Shown piece after piece: positions 39,987 to 48,815 of a stretch of 64,000 nucleotides of DNA (its first letter is position 1; each line of letters opens with the position of its first letter). Source of the DNA: Micromonospora sp. LH3U1. GTDB lineage: Bacteria; Actinomycetota; Actinomycetes; Mycobacteriales; Micromonosporaceae. The stretch spans positions 1,240,001-1,304,000 of the forward strand of contig NZ_CP116936.1 of the NCBI RefSeq assembly GCF_028475105.1. Reading direction: 5' to 3'. The notes under the pieces are model-generated. The model was given only the letters and a program-made list of their open reading frames with translations. It did no database searches and was not told the DNA's origin. A program made the translations under genes and the position numbers.

Positions 39987-40098
39987 GAACGATTCCTCCC
40001 CCGTGACTACCCTCGGCCATGCATGTCGCGCCATCGGGCGATCGCAGGATATGAGCCGTTCAGCTGCGCCGCCAGAGCCGGAAGGACAATTGCAAGCC

Positions 40099-41163
40099 CT
40101 ACTTCCCGTTGGCCAGGATCTCCGCCACTGCGTCGCGCCGAACGGCACCGTAGAACGTCTTGGCCTTCTCGGTGTTCGCGAAGACCACACTCTCGCTACC
40201 GACCCGTCCGGTGCCCTTCGTGGGGCTGGTCAGGAAGGTCAGGTTTCCGCCGCGCAGGTTGCGCAGGTCGGTCGCCATGTCCAGCAGGGACATCTTCTCG
40301 TCCACCGACACCGCGCTGGACGACGCCTTGACGAACGAGTTGAGCCGGGCCGGGTTGGTGAGGATGCCGCCGGAGACCGCTCGGTCCAGGATTGCTTTGA
40401 TCACCTGCTGCTGGTGCCGGATGCGCGCGAAGTCGCCGTCGGCGAACTGCTTGCGTTGCCGCGAGTAGTCCAGCGCTGCCGCGCCGTCCATCCGTTGCTT
40501 GCCCTGTTGGAAAGTGCGGAACGGCTCGTGAATCGAGGTGAAGGACTTCTCCGAGTCGATGTCGACGCCGCCCAGTGCGTCGATGATCTCGACGAACCCG
40601 GCGAAGTCAATGATCATGACGTGGTCGATCCGCACGTCGGTGAACTTCTCCACGGTCTGCACCATCAACGGCACCCCGCCCCAGGCGTAGGCCGCGTTGA
40701 TCTTGGCATCCCGGCCGCCGTTGTTACCGTTCTTCGACTTCGGCACCGGCACCCAGGTGTCCCGAGGGATCGAGACGAGCTGCGCACTGGACCGATCCTT
40801 CGGCACGTGCGCCAGGATGATGCTGTCGGTACGCGAGCCGGTCGTGCCCTCCGGGTCACGGGAATCACTGCCCAGAATCAAAATGTTCATCGCGCCCTTG
40901 GCCGCCGCCTGCGGACGGCCCTCCTCGGGCACGTCGGCGAACGCGTCCACCCGCTGGATGTCGGAATTGATCGAGCGGAAGTAGAGCCCGCCTGCGATCA
41001 GACCGCCGCCGCCGAGCAACGCCATCACCAGGAAGGTGATCAGGGCGACCTTCTGCCATCGAGGGCGGCGGCGCCGCGGCCGCGGCGCCTCAGTCGACTC
41101 AGGTGGCGACTGAGCGTCAACGAACTGCGTCTGGGGATCCACGTACTCCTGGCGATACTGCAT
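40099..41163 (-). CDS. LytR-CpsA-Psr (LCP) family wall polymer ligase
   Basis: A 354-residue membrane-anchored phosphotransferase that attaches lipid-linked glycopolymers to peptidoglycan. A polar, Arg-rich cytoplasmic tail precedes one membrane helix (VALITFLVMALLGGGGLIAG). The outside LCP domain has ILILGSDSRD, GSRTDSIILAHVPKD, VSIPRDTWVPVP (catalytic Arg/Asp), YAWGGVPLMVQTVE, GGVDID, and the DYSRQRKQF and DFARIRHQQQVIKAI segments. It lies 112 bases upstream of the sugar transferase gene on the same strand and so would act on the same polymer. Leaderless start from ATG 41163. Confidence 0.93.
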   Translation of the reverse strand: MQYRQEYVDPQTQFVDAQSPPESTEAPRPRRRRPRWQKVALITFLVMALLGGGGLIAGGLYFRSINSDIQRVDAFADVPEEGRPQAAAKGAMNILILGSDSRDPEGTTGSRTDSIILAHVPKDRSSAQLVSIPRDTWVPVPKSKNGNNGGRDAKINAAYAWGGVPLMVQTVEKFTDVRIDHVMIIDFAGFVEIIDALGGVDIDSEKSFTSIHEPFRTFQQGKQRMDGAAALDYSRQRKQFADGDFARIRHQQQVIKAILDRAVSGGILTNPARLNSFVKASSSAVSVDEKMSLLDMATDLRNLRGGNLTFLTSPTKGTGRVGSESVVFANTEKAKTFYGAVRRDAVAEILANGK

Positions 41164-41169
41164 GCCGCG

Positions 41170-41175
41170 ATGCTA
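41170..41175 (-). promoter_or_regulatory. Leaderless-type -10 box of the LCP gene
   Basis: TAGCAT on the minus strand ends six bases before the ATG at 41163. Confidence 0.5.
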
Positions 41176-41270
41176 CTGATTGCGGGTTACAGCCACGTAC
41201 CCTCGGCTGGCCCATACGGCTCCACATTCTGACCAAACGACTTATCCGGCGAACGATTGCCTGAACCTGA

Positions 41271-41276
41271 TATGAA
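41271..41276 (+). promoter_or_regulatory. Leaderless-type -10 box of the methyltransferase gene
   Basis: TATGAA ends six bases before the GTG at 41283; no clear -35 box was seen. Confidence 0.4.
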
Positions 41277-41282
41277 GCAGCG

Positions 41283-42116
41283 GTGGACGCCACACAGTTG
41301 CGCCGGGCCATCGCCCGCACCCCACTCGCGCCCGTCGCCGCATTCCCCAAGCGGCTCGTCCGGGTCGCCCGCCACGACGCCAGGGTGCTGCGCATCTCGG
41401 CCCGCTGGCTCGTCACCTCCCGGGAACACCACAACTACACGTACGAACTGACCAAGCTCAGCCGTCACCACCTGGCCTGGTTCGTCAGCGTGGTCTGCGA
41501 CCGGCCGATCAAGCAGGTTCGTGGGTGGCTCGACGAGGTCGAGTCCGACCAGGCGCTGCGCCAACACATCGAACGGACCACCGCAGGCGCCGCCCGCCGG
41601 GGTCTCGCCGACAAGAAGGTCCACTACGCCCGACGCGTCGGCTGGTACGCGATCGTCCGGGCCACCCGCCCCGCACACGTCGTGGAAACCGGCGTGGACA
41701 AGGGGTTGGGCACGTGCGTCCTGGCGTCCGCCCTGCTGCGTAACGCGCAGGAGGGGCACCCGGGCCGGATCACCTCGCTCGACATCAACCCCGAGGCCGG
41801 CTACCTCGCCGCCAGCGAGCCCTGGTCGGAGTTCGTCGACCTGGTGATCGGCGACTCGATCGCCTCGATCGGCGCACTGGACCGCCCTGTCGACCTGTTC
41901 CTGCACGACAGCGACCACAGCCGCGCCCACGAGAAGCGCGAGTTCGACGCCGTGGAGTCGAAACTCGCCCCCGGCGCGATTCTGCTCACCGACAACGTCA
42001 CCAGCACCAATGTGCTCGCCGAGCACGCCGAGCGCACCGGCCGGCGGTTCCTCGCCTACCGGGAGAGCCCCGCCAACCACTGGTACCCAGGGGACGGCAT
42101 CGGCGTGGCATGGTAG
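41283..42116 (+). CDS. Class I SAM-dependent methyltransferase
   Basis: A 277-residue soluble protein with a helical N-terminal third and a Rossmann methyltransferase domain. Visible are the SAM loop HVVETGVDKGLGTCVLASAL near residues 136-155, the acidic end of strand beta2 in ITSLDINPEAGY, DLVIGDSIASI, and FLHDSDHSRAHEKREFDAVE, the pattern of Methyltransf_24-type proteins that modify sugars or small molecules. The substrate is unknown; closeness to the polysaccharide genes may hint at sugar O-methylation. GTG start, leaderless. It is divergent from the LCP gene and four bases upstream of the MOSC gene. Confidence 0.82.
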   Translation: MDATQLRRAIARTPLAPVAAFPKRLVRVARHDARVLRISARWLVTSREHHNYTYELTKLSRHHLAWFVSVVCDRPIKQVRGWLDEVESDQALRQHIERTTAGAARRGLADKKVHYARRVGWYAIVRATRPAHVVETGVDKGLGTCVLASALLRNAQEGHPGRITSLDINPEAGYLAASEPWSEFVDLVIGDSIASIGALDRPVDLFLHDSDHSRAHEKREFDAVESKLAPGAILLTDNVTSTNVLAEHAERTGRRFLAYRESPANHWYPGDGIGVAW

Positions 42117-42120
42117 GCGG

Positions 42121-42948
42121 GTGCTGCTGAGATCGATTCACACGTACCCCGTCAAGGGTTGTCACCGGCTCGACCACGACGATGCGGTCGTGCAGCCGTG
42201 GGGCCTGGCGGGCGACCGGCGCTGGATGGTCGTGGACGCCGACGGTGTCGGCGTCACCCAGCGGGAGACCACCCGGCTGGTCGGCCTGCACGTCACCGTG
42301 CGTCCCGGCGGTCTGACGTTGCGCGCGGACGGGCAACCCGACCTCGACGTGTCCGAGCCGGCAGACGTGGCCCCGGTTGTGGTCCGCACCTTCCGCAGCC
42401 GCAAGCTTCCGGTCTCCGCTCTGCCAGCCGGCCCGGCGGCCGACGACTGGCTTGGCTCCCTGCTCGGCCGACCGGTCCGGCTGGTCTGGCTGGCCCGGCC
42501 GTCCCGCCACCTGGCGGTCGGCGCCACCGAGGCCGGCGAACGCGACACCGGTGACCAGGTCAGCTTCGCCGACGCCTACCCACTGCTGCTGGCGAATACC
42601 GCTTCCCTCCACGCCCTCAACGACTGGCTGGCCGAGGCGGGGGAGGAGCCGGTGCCGATGAGCCGGTTCCGACCCAATTTTGTGGTCGACGGGGCATCGG
42701 CGTGGGCGGAGGATGACTGGGTCGACCGGCCGCTGCGCATCGGCGACCTGAGCTTTCGCGCGGCTGGGCCGTGCGACCGATGCGTGGTGACCACGACGGA
42801 CCAGGAGACGGGGGTACGCACGAGGGAACCGCTGCGCACACTCGGGCGGCACCGCAACGTCAAGCAGAAGCTCCTCTTCGGACTGAACCTGGTCCCGCTC
42901 GACACTGGACAACTGACCGTGGGCGCCCCCGTCCTCATCGAACCCTGA
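42121..42948 (+). CDS. MOSC domain protein (YcbX/mARC-like)
   Basis: A 275-residue protein with the MOSC N-terminal barrel (LRSIHTYPVKGCHRLDHDDA, GDRRWMVVDADGVGVTQRE) followed by the MOSC domain (QVSFADAYPLLLANTASLHA, MSRFRPNFVVDG, and AAGPCDRCVVTTTDQETGVR). The Cys in GPCDRCVV is the likely molybdenum-cofactor ligand, as in YcbX and mARC, which reduce N-hydroxylated compounds. No ferredoxin domain is fused. The GTG at 42121 lies four bases after the methyltransferase stop, so the two are probably co-transcribed. Confidence 0.88.
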   Translation: MLLRSIHTYPVKGCHRLDHDDAVVQPWGLAGDRRWMVVDADGVGVTQRETTRLVGLHVTVRPGGLTLRADGQPDLDVSEPADVAPVVVRTFRSRKLPVSALPAGPAADDWLGSLLGRPVRLVWLARPSRHLAVGATEAGERDTGDQVSFADAYPLLLANTASLHALNDWLAEAGEEPVPMSRFRPNFVVDGASAWAEDDWVDRPLRIGDLSFRAAGPCDRCVVTTTDQETGVRTREPLRTLGRHRNVKQKLLFGLNLVPLDTGQLTVGAPVLIEP

Positions 42949-43063
42949 CCGGGCCGCCCACCGGTCTGTCGCAGGAACGCGCCGGTCACCGTCCGTCGAT
43001 GCTGTCTTAGCTTTGGCTTAGCCGGCTTGTCCGTCCGCGCCCGGGTCCGGCAGCATCGCCGTC

Positions 43064-44053
43064 GTGACGGACGAAAGCGCTGTCGACATCGACATCGACC
43101 TGGACCGGGCCCCCGAGGTCCGGCCCGCGTCGTCGTCCGGCCCGATGCCCTGGCTTGTCGCCACCGGAGTCACCGTCCTCGCGGCGGCGCTCGGACTCAC
43201 CCTGACCCTGCGGTCCGGCTCCGCCCCGGCCTGCGCCGCCGGCCGGACGCTCGCCGCCGCGCCGCCCACCGGCAACGCCACGCACAGCGGCAAGGCGACC
43301 TTCTACGACTCGAAAGGCGCCGGCGGCAACTGCTCGAACCCCGCCGCCCCGGCCAACCGGCTGTACGTCGCGCTCGGTCCGACGGAATACTCCGCCGGCG
43401 CCGCCTGTGGTGGATTTCTCGACGTGAACGGCCCGAAGGGCACCGTCCGAGTGTTGATCATGGACCAGTGCCCGGAGTGCGCGCCCGGGCACCTCGACCT
43501 GTCCCGCGAGGCATTCGCCCGGATCGCCGACCCGGTCCAGGGCCTCGTCGCCGTCACCTACCGCGCGGTGGTCAACCCGCCACTACCCGGACCACTCACC
43601 TTCCGGATCAAGGAGGGCGCGTCGCAGTGGTGGTTCGCCGTCCGCGTCGGCAACCACGGCAACCCGCTGCGATCCGTCGAGGTCCGGCAGGGTGACAGCG
43701 GTCCGTGGCGGTCGGCCGCCCGGCAGGACTACAACTACTGGCTCATCACCTCCGGTGCCGGGCCCGGCCCGTTCAGCGTCCGCGTCAGCGACGTGTACGG
43801 AAACCGTGCCACCGTCGGCGGCATCCGGATGGCACCCGGCCAGGTGCAGAACAGCGTGGTCCGGATGTACGCGCGCAGTGCCGTGGCTGCCAGTGCGCGC
43901 CCGTCCGCATCGGCCCGGCCGCCCGGCAACCGACCCACCGGCACGCCGACGCCGGCCCGTCGTCCGGTCGAGGTGGCGAGGGCGACCGCGCCGGCCACCG
44001 GCACGCCCACCACCCGCCCGGCCGAGGCGACCGCCCGTCGGTGCGCGGGCTGA
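43064..44053 (+). CDS. Membrane-anchored expansin-like protein (EXLX1-type)
   Basis: A 329-residue protein with a cytoplasmic N-tail, one membrane helix (WLVATGVTVLAAALGLTLTL) and an outside two-domain expansin. The double-psi barrel has GKATFYDS, MDQCPECAPGHLDLS with Asp134 and Asp145 spaced 11 apart as the paired Asp of Bacillus EXLX1, and CGGFLDV. The second, CBM63-like domain has the aromatic strip WWFAVRV, GPWRSAARQDYNYW and VRVSDVYGN. A Pro/Thr/Arg-rich tail follows. Expansins loosen polysaccharide networks without hydrolysis. The GTG start is expected from the reading frame. It converges with the GNAT gene four bases away. Confidence 0.85.
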   Translation: MTDESAVDIDIDLDRAPEVRPASSSGPMPWLVATGVTVLAAALGLTLTLRSGSAPACAAGRTLAAAPPTGNATHSGKATFYDSKGAGGNCSNPAAPANRLYVALGPTEYSAGAACGGFLDVNGPKGTVRVLIMDQCPECAPGHLDLSREAFARIADPVQGLVAVTYRAVVNPPLPGPLTFRIKEGASQWWFAVRVGNHGNPLRSVEVRQGDSGPWRSAARQDYNYWLITSGAGPGPFSVRVSDVYGNRATVGGIRMAPGQVQNSVVRMYARSAVAASARPSASARPPGNRPTGTPTPARRPVEVARATAPATGTPTTRPAEATARRCAG

Positions 44054-44057
44054 CCGC

Positions 44058-44594
44058 TCAGTCGACCGGCGTCAGGTCGAGCCACATCAGGATCTCGTCC
44101 CGGTCGTCATCGGGCGCCACCCGCAACGCGCCCGGTAGCCGGCCGATCTCCCGATACCCGAGGCGGCCGTAGAACTTGTCCAACCCCAGCCCGTCGCGCA
44201 CCGTGACATGTAGCGCCTCATGGCCGAACTCCCTACCCAGCCGGGCGGCTTCAACCATCAGCGCCGCGCCGTAGCCGGTGCCCTGGGTGTCCGGGTGGAC
44301 CATCACCCGCTTCAACACACACCAGTGCGCCTTGAGCGGGAAACGGTTGTCATTGAAGATCAGCAAACCCACGAGCCGGTCGCCGGAGTATCCGACCAGC
44401 AACCGGTCCGGCCCGCCGGCGATGCCGTCGAAGGTCGGATCGGCGATGACGTGGACGTCGGCAGCGGCGACCGGTGGCACGAAACCGACCGCACCGCCGG
44501 CGTTGCTGACGTCCACCCAGAGGTCGACGATCTCAGCGCGCAGCTGCGGGGTCAGGTCGGGGTCGAGGACGAAGCGCAGACTCACGCTCGCCAT
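44058..44594 (-). CDS. GNAT family N-acetyltransferase
   Basis: A 178-residue acetyltransferase: VLKRVMVHPDTQGTGYGAAL is the acetyl-CoA binding motif A (Q/RxxGxG/A), followed by MVEAARLGREFGHEALHVTV and GLDKFYGRLGYREIGRLPGA (motif B). The substrate is unknown; small-molecule resistance-type acetyltransferases look alike. It is the third gene of a possible HNH-tRNA-GNAT run on the minus strand, starting about 96 bases after the tRNA. Confidence 0.85.
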   Translation of the reverse strand: MASVSLRFVLDPDLTPQLRAEIVDLWVDVSNAGGAVGFVPPVAAADVHVIADPTFDGIAGGPDRLLVGYSGDRLVGLLIFNDNRFPLKAHWCVLKRVMVHPDTQGTGYGAALMVEAARLGREFGHEALHVTVRDGLGLDKFYGRLGYREIGRLPGALRVAPDDDRDEILMWLDLTPVD

Positions 44595-44689
44595 CCTGAC
44601 CCGACGACCAGGGTCGCGACCCGCGACAGTGACGCGCCCGACAGTTGTTGCTCGTCAAGCCGCGTCGCCTTCTCAGGCCGACGATGAGG

Positions 44690-44763
44690 TGGGGCCGACG
44701 GGATTCGAACCCGCACTGGTGCGGACCTAAACCGCATGCCTCCTGCCGTTGGGCTACGGCCCC
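44690..44763 (-). tRNA. Unusual class I tRNA with UAG anticodon (Leu CUA by anticodon)
   Basis: The minus strand folds as a cloverleaf: acceptor GGGGCCG/CGGCCCC, short D arm (GCC/GGC), anticodon stem TGCGG/CCGCA with loop TTTAGGT (anticodon TAG), a five-base variable loop CCAGT, and T arm GCGGG-TTCGAAT-CCCGT. Discriminator is A; CCA is not encoded. A UAG anticodon predicts leucine, but bacterial tRNA-Leu are class II with a long variable arm, which this lacks. It also overlaps the 3' end of the HNH gene by ten bases. It could be an orphan, specialised or decayed tRNA. Confidence 0.75.
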
Positions 44764-45350
44764 TTGATGCTGTACTCCACCAGCGTCCACGGCCATTCTT
44801 GTCGACGAGGCAGTCGCCTGCCTATCCGGAAGCCGGTCGGAGTAACCGCATCAGGATCGTAGACCACCTCGGGCGCGACGAGGGCAGGCCGTCGCTGACC
44901 AGCGTACGTAGAGGTTTGGCTGTGACAGTTGGGGCAGAGCAGACGGAGATTGCGGGGCTGGTTGTCGAGGAAATCGCCGTTGATGTGGTCGACGTGGAGC
45001 GTCAGCTTGCCTCCCTGCCACGTCGGAGAGGTGCCACACACCTCGCAGTTCTCGGGAAGACCGATTGTTGCCAGGGCGCGTTTGAGGCGGAAGCCTGGGA
45101 CCCGGCGAGAGCCCTCGGGCAGCTTCACCAGTAGCTCCGTGGGGGACATCCGTCGCCACCGCACACCTCGGTTGTGGGCCTGCCCCGTGAAGTGCGACGT
45201 GTCGATGCCGAAGCGTTTGAGCTGACGGCTGATGTGCGCGTGGGAGCCGCCGCTGACGCGTACGCCGAGCAGCCGCATCACCTCGGTGATGTTGCGCGCG
45301 GCGGCGGCAGCGGCGGCCAACGCCTCGGGCGTGTACTTGTATCGAACCAC
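44754..45350 (-). CDS. HNH endonuclease
   Basis: A 198-residue protein. The N-terminus (KYTPEALAAAAAAARNITEV, MRLLGVRVSGGSHAHISRQL) looks like a helix-turn-helix of the kind found in HNH homing-type nucleases. The nuclease core has CEVCG (C102, C105), LHVDHINGDFLDNQPRNLRL (His119-Val-Asp-His122) and CPNCHSQTSTYAG (C139, C142), a zinc-supported beta-beta-alpha-metal fold. The target is unknown. The coding 3' end enters the acceptor stem of the tRNA gene that follows on the same strand, so the two would be transcribed together and tRNA processing would clip this mRNA. Confidence 0.85.
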   Translation of the reverse strand: MVRYKYTPEALAAAAAAARNITEVMRLLGVRVSGGSHAHISRQLKRFGIDTSHFTGQAHNRGVRWRRMSPTELLVKLPEGSRRVPGFRLKRALATIGLPENCEVCGTSPTWQGGKLTLHVDHINGDFLDNQPRNLRLLCPNCHSQTSTYAGQRRPALVAPEVVYDPDAVTPTGFRIGRRLPRRQEWPWTLVEYSIKGP

Positions 45351-45380
45351 TGACGGACCGTAGCGGCCCGGTGCGACAGG

Positions 45381-45857
45381 TCAGTCCAGACCGAGGTCGC
45401 GGCGGAGCTTGGCGACGTGCCCGGTGGCCTTGACGTTGTAGAGCGCTCGCTCGATCTTGCCGTCGGCGTCGATCACGAACGTCGAGCGGATCACGCCGGT
45501 GACGGTCTTGCCGTAGAGCTGCTTCTCGCCGTACGCGCCGTAGGCAATCAGCACCGCCTTGTCCAGGTCCGACACCAGCGGGAAGGTGATCGCGTCGCGC
45601 TCGCGGAACTTCGCCAGCTTCTCCGGCTTGTCCGGGGAGATGCCGACGACCTCGTAGCCGGCGGCCTGGAGCGAGGCGAGTGAGTCGCGGAAGTCGCAGG
45701 CCTGCTTGGTGCAGCCGGGGGTCATCGCGGCCGGGTAGGCGTACAGGACGACCTTCCGGCCTCGTAGGTCGGCGAGGGAGAGTTGGTCGCCGGTATCGGT
45801 GGCGAGGGTGAACTCGGGCGCGGGGTCACCGGGGGAGAGACGGTCGGGCGCGGTCAT
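45381..45857 (-). CDS. bcp: Peroxiredoxin, BCP/PrxQ type
   Basis: A 158-residue thioredoxin-fold peroxidase reducing H2O2 and alkyl hydroperoxides. The motif YPAAMTPGCTKQACDFRD carries peroxidatic Cys49 and, five residues later, resolving Cys54, the atypical two-Cys pattern of BCP. GISPDKPEKLAKFRE and STFVIDADGKI are further family parts. ATG 45857 was chosen because it begins MTAPDRLSPGDPAPEFTLAT and is preceded by a leaderless-type -10 box; the frame is open upstream. Confidence 0.93.
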   Translation of the reverse strand: MTAPDRLSPGDPAPEFTLATDTGDQLSLADLRGRKVVLYAYPAAMTPGCTKQACDFRDSLASLQAAGYEVVGISPDKPEKLAKFRERDAITFPLVSDLDKAVLIAYGAYGEKQLYGKTVTGVIRSTFVIDADGKIERALYNVKATGHVAKLRRDLGLD

Positions 45858-45863
45858 GGCCCG

Positions 45864-45869
45864 ACGATA
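45864..45869 (-). promoter_or_regulatory. Leaderless-type -10 box of bcp
   Basis: TATCGT on the minus strand ends six bases before the bcp ATG. Confidence 0.5.
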
Positions 45870-46044
45870 CCGCCGGGCCGGCGTGAGCCGTCGTCGGCGA
45901 CGCGCGCAGGTGTGCGGCGGCGCGTGAAGGTCGACTCGTCGTCCCGGAAACCGGGGCATCGGCGAGTCGCGGACACCCCGGCATCCAGGAAGACGAGTCG
46001 ATCACCAGGAACGAGCCTGACCTGGAAAGGTGATCAAGACCATC

Positions 46045-46071
46045 CGTTGTTGCCAGAGTCTGGCAACAACG
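46045..46071. promoter_or_regulatory. 27-bp perfect palindrome, candidate metal-regulator operator
   Basis: CGTTGTTGCCAGA, a single G, and the exact reverse complement TCTGGCAACAACG. It lies 65 bases before the cbiM start and covers the presumed -35 box, so a bound protein would block transcription. TTGC...GCAA half-sites recall Fur-family nickel regulators (Nur), which is an inference. Confidence 0.65.
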
Positions 46072-46089
46072 AGGATTGGGAAATAAGCT
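46061..46089 (+). promoter_or_regulatory. Promoter of the cbiMNQO operon
   Basis: TGGCAA (46061-46066), a 17-base spacer and TAAGCT (46084-46089). The -35 box lies inside the palindrome. A transcription start near 46096 would leave a 40-base leader. Confidence 0.45.
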
Positions 46090-46135
46090 GACGCACGCCG
46101 GCCCGGGTAGGGCCCGCTGACGTGTGGGAGGTCGC

Positions 46136-46852
46136 GTGGAAACACTGGCGATGCACATCTCGAACGGGATCATCGATGGTCCCGTCGCAGCGGTCTTCGC
46201 TGCGCTCGCTCTTGCCGCGCTCACCATCTGCGTCCTTCGTGGCCGGCGCGACCTGGACGACCGGCTGGCCCCGATGGCGGGCCTGGTGGCGGCGTTCATC
46301 TTCGCCGTCCAGATGCTCAACTTCCCGATCTTCACCGCTGGCGTGAGTGGCCACCTGCTCGGTGGCGCGCTCGCCGCCATGCTGGTCGGTCCGTGGGTCG
46401 GCGCGCTCTGCGTGTCCGTGGTGCTGGTCGTGCAGGCGCTGATCTTCGGTGACGGCGGCGTGGCGATGCTCGGCCTCAACATCACGAACATGGCGGTGCT
46501 CGGCACCGCCGCGGCGTACCTGCTCATCGCAGTGCTGTTGCGGGTGCTGCCCCGCACGCGGGCCGGCCTGGCCGTGACCGCTTTCGTCGCCGCGATGATC
46601 AGCGTGGTGGTCGCGTCGCAGGGCTTCGTCCTGCAGTACTGGCTGGGTGGCACCACCGACCTCGGTGGCAACCTGGCCGGCCTGGCCGGCACGATGGCCG
46701 GCGTCCACCTGCTGATCGGCATCGGGGAGGGCCTGATCACCGCGACCACCGTGCTCACCGTCGCGAAGGTACGACCCGACCTGGTGTACGCGCTGCGCTC
46801 CCTGCGCACGCCCGCCGCCCCCGTTGTCCCCGTCGCCGGAGGTGTCCGATGA
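46136..46852 (+). CDS. cbiM: Energy-coupling factor cobalt/nickel transporter, substrate-binding membrane protein CbiM
   Basis: Core membrane component of the CbiMNQO ECF importer for Co2+ (or Ni2+). About 238 residues with six or seven helices. The N-terminal MHISNGIIDGP carries the His of the metal site used by CbiM/NikM, where the mature N-terminus loops into the protein. Here four to five residues (VETLA) precede that Met when translation starts at GTG 46136, which has GGGAGG at the right distance; ATG 46151 is the alternative. Later segments include FSGHLLGGALAAMLVGPWVG-like GVSGHLLGGALAAML and DGGVAMLGLNITNMAVLG. It overlaps the next gene by four bases. Confidence 0.92.
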   Translation: METLAMHISNGIIDGPVAAVFAALALAALTICVLRGRRDLDDRLAPMAGLVAAFIFAVQMLNFPIFTAGVSGHLLGGALAAMLVGPWVGALCVSVVLVVQALIFGDGGVAMLGLNITNMAVLGTAAAYLLIAVLLRVLPRTRAGLAVTAFVAAMISVVVASQGFVLQYWLGGTTDLGGNLAGLAGTMAGVHLLIGIGEGLITATTVLTVAKVRPDLVYALRSLRTPAAPVVPVAGGVR

Positions 46853-47274
46853 AGAACCGTTCCTGGGCCTTCCTGGCCGGCGGCCTGCTGGTCGCCCTGC
46901 TGCTCGCCGGTGTGGTGAGCAACTACGCCTCGTCCCACCCGGACGGGCTGGACTCCTCGCTGCTCAAGGGCTGCACGGTCGACGCCGACGACAACATCGT
47001 CGCCGGCAGTTGTCCGGCCCAGCAGGCACGGGACCACGAGTTGGGCGACAGCCCGCTCGCCGACTACGGCGTGCGGGGCGTGCAGAACAGCTTCGTGTCC
47101 ACCGGCCTCTCCGGGGTGCTCGGGGTGCTGGTCACCTTCGCGATCGGTGCTGGCGGCTTCTGGCTGCTGCGCCGCCGGGGCACCACACCGACCGACGGTG
47201 ACGCGACAACGCCCGCTGAGGGCGACCCCGCGACGTCCGACGACGTCCGGCGCCGCGCCGACGCGGCCAGCTGA
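46849..47274 (+). CDS. cbiN: CbiN-like PDGLE-domain component
   Basis: A 141-residue two-helix membrane protein: AFLAGGLLVALLLAGVVSNY is helix one, followed by the outside motif SSHPDGLDSSLLKG of the PDGLE family, and VLGVLVTFAIGAGGFWLL is helix two, with an acidic Thr-rich tail. CbiN-type proteins sit on CbiM and are needed for metal loading. It overlaps cbiM (ATGA) and precedes cbiQ by 15 bases, giving the order M-N-Q-O. Confidence 0.88.
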   Translation: MKNRSWAFLAGGLLVALLLAGVVSNYASSHPDGLDSSLLKGCTVDADDNIVAGSCPAQQARDHELGDSPLADYGVRGVQNSFVSTGLSGVLGVLVTFAIGAGGFWLLRRRGTTPTDGDATTPAEGDPATSDDVRRRADAAS

Positions 47275-47289
47275 GCAGGGGTACGCGGA

Positions 47290-48056
47290 ATGGGTGCCGG
47301 TCACGGGCATGTGCTGTACCGCGAGTCGGACTCGCCGGTGCACCGGCTCCCGCCCGAGGTCAAGATCGTGGCGATGGTGGTCTTCACCATCGCCGTGGTG
47401 GCCACCCCACGCACGGCGTTCTGGGCCTTCGGGGCGTACGCCGTGCTGGTGACGGCGGTGGCGGCGCTGGCCCGGGTGGGGCCACGGTGGTTGCTCAGCC
47501 GGGCGCTGATCGAGCTGCCGTTCGTGCTGTTCGCCGTCGCGCTGCCGTTCCTCGGGACCGGCGAACGGGTCGACGTGTGGGGCCTGCGGCTGTCCGAGGA
47601 CGGGCTGCACGGCGCGTGGAACATCCTGGCCAAGGGCACCCTGGGCGTGCTCGTCTCGCTGCTGCTCGCCGCGACCACCACCACCCGGGACCTGATCGTG
47701 GGGCTGGACCGGTTGCACTGCCCGCAGGTGCTCACCCAGATCGCCACGTTCATGCTGCGCTATCTCGACGTGTTGGTCGGCGAGGCGAAGCGGATGCGGG
47801 TGGCGCGGATCTCCCGGGGTGACGACCCGCGCTTCCTGTGGCAGTTGCGCGGCTTCGCCGCCGGGATCGGGGCGTTGTTCCTGCGCGCCTTCGAGCGCGG
47901 TGAGCGGGTCTATCTGGCGATGCTGTCGAGGGGTTACACGGGGCGGATGCCCGCCGTGTGGCAGGGCGAGGGTGCGGCGACCGCCGGTCAGTGGCTGGTC
48001 GCGGCGACCGTGCCGGTGTTGGCGGCCTCCATCGCCGCCACCGCCGTCGTGCTGTC

Positions 48057-48060
<4 letters not shown>
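47290..48060 (+). CDS. cbiQ: ECF transporter transmembrane coupling protein CbiQ
   Basis: A 256-residue T-component. The N-terminus runs HRLPPEVKIVAMVVFTIAVV into helix one. The two coupling-helix signatures that contact the ATPase are seen as Ala-Arg-Gly-like motifs in RMRVARISRGDDPRF and ERVYLAMLSRGYTGRMP. About five helices. It overlaps cbiO by four bases (ATGA). Confidence 0.92.

Positions 48061-48808
<748 letters not shown>

Positions 48809-48815
<7 letters not shown>

Noticed and set aside
45870..46040. Cobalamin riboswitch before cbiM
   Set aside because: No B12-box or conserved core was found; an inverted pair TCGACTCGTC/GACGAGTCGA is present but does not match the class.
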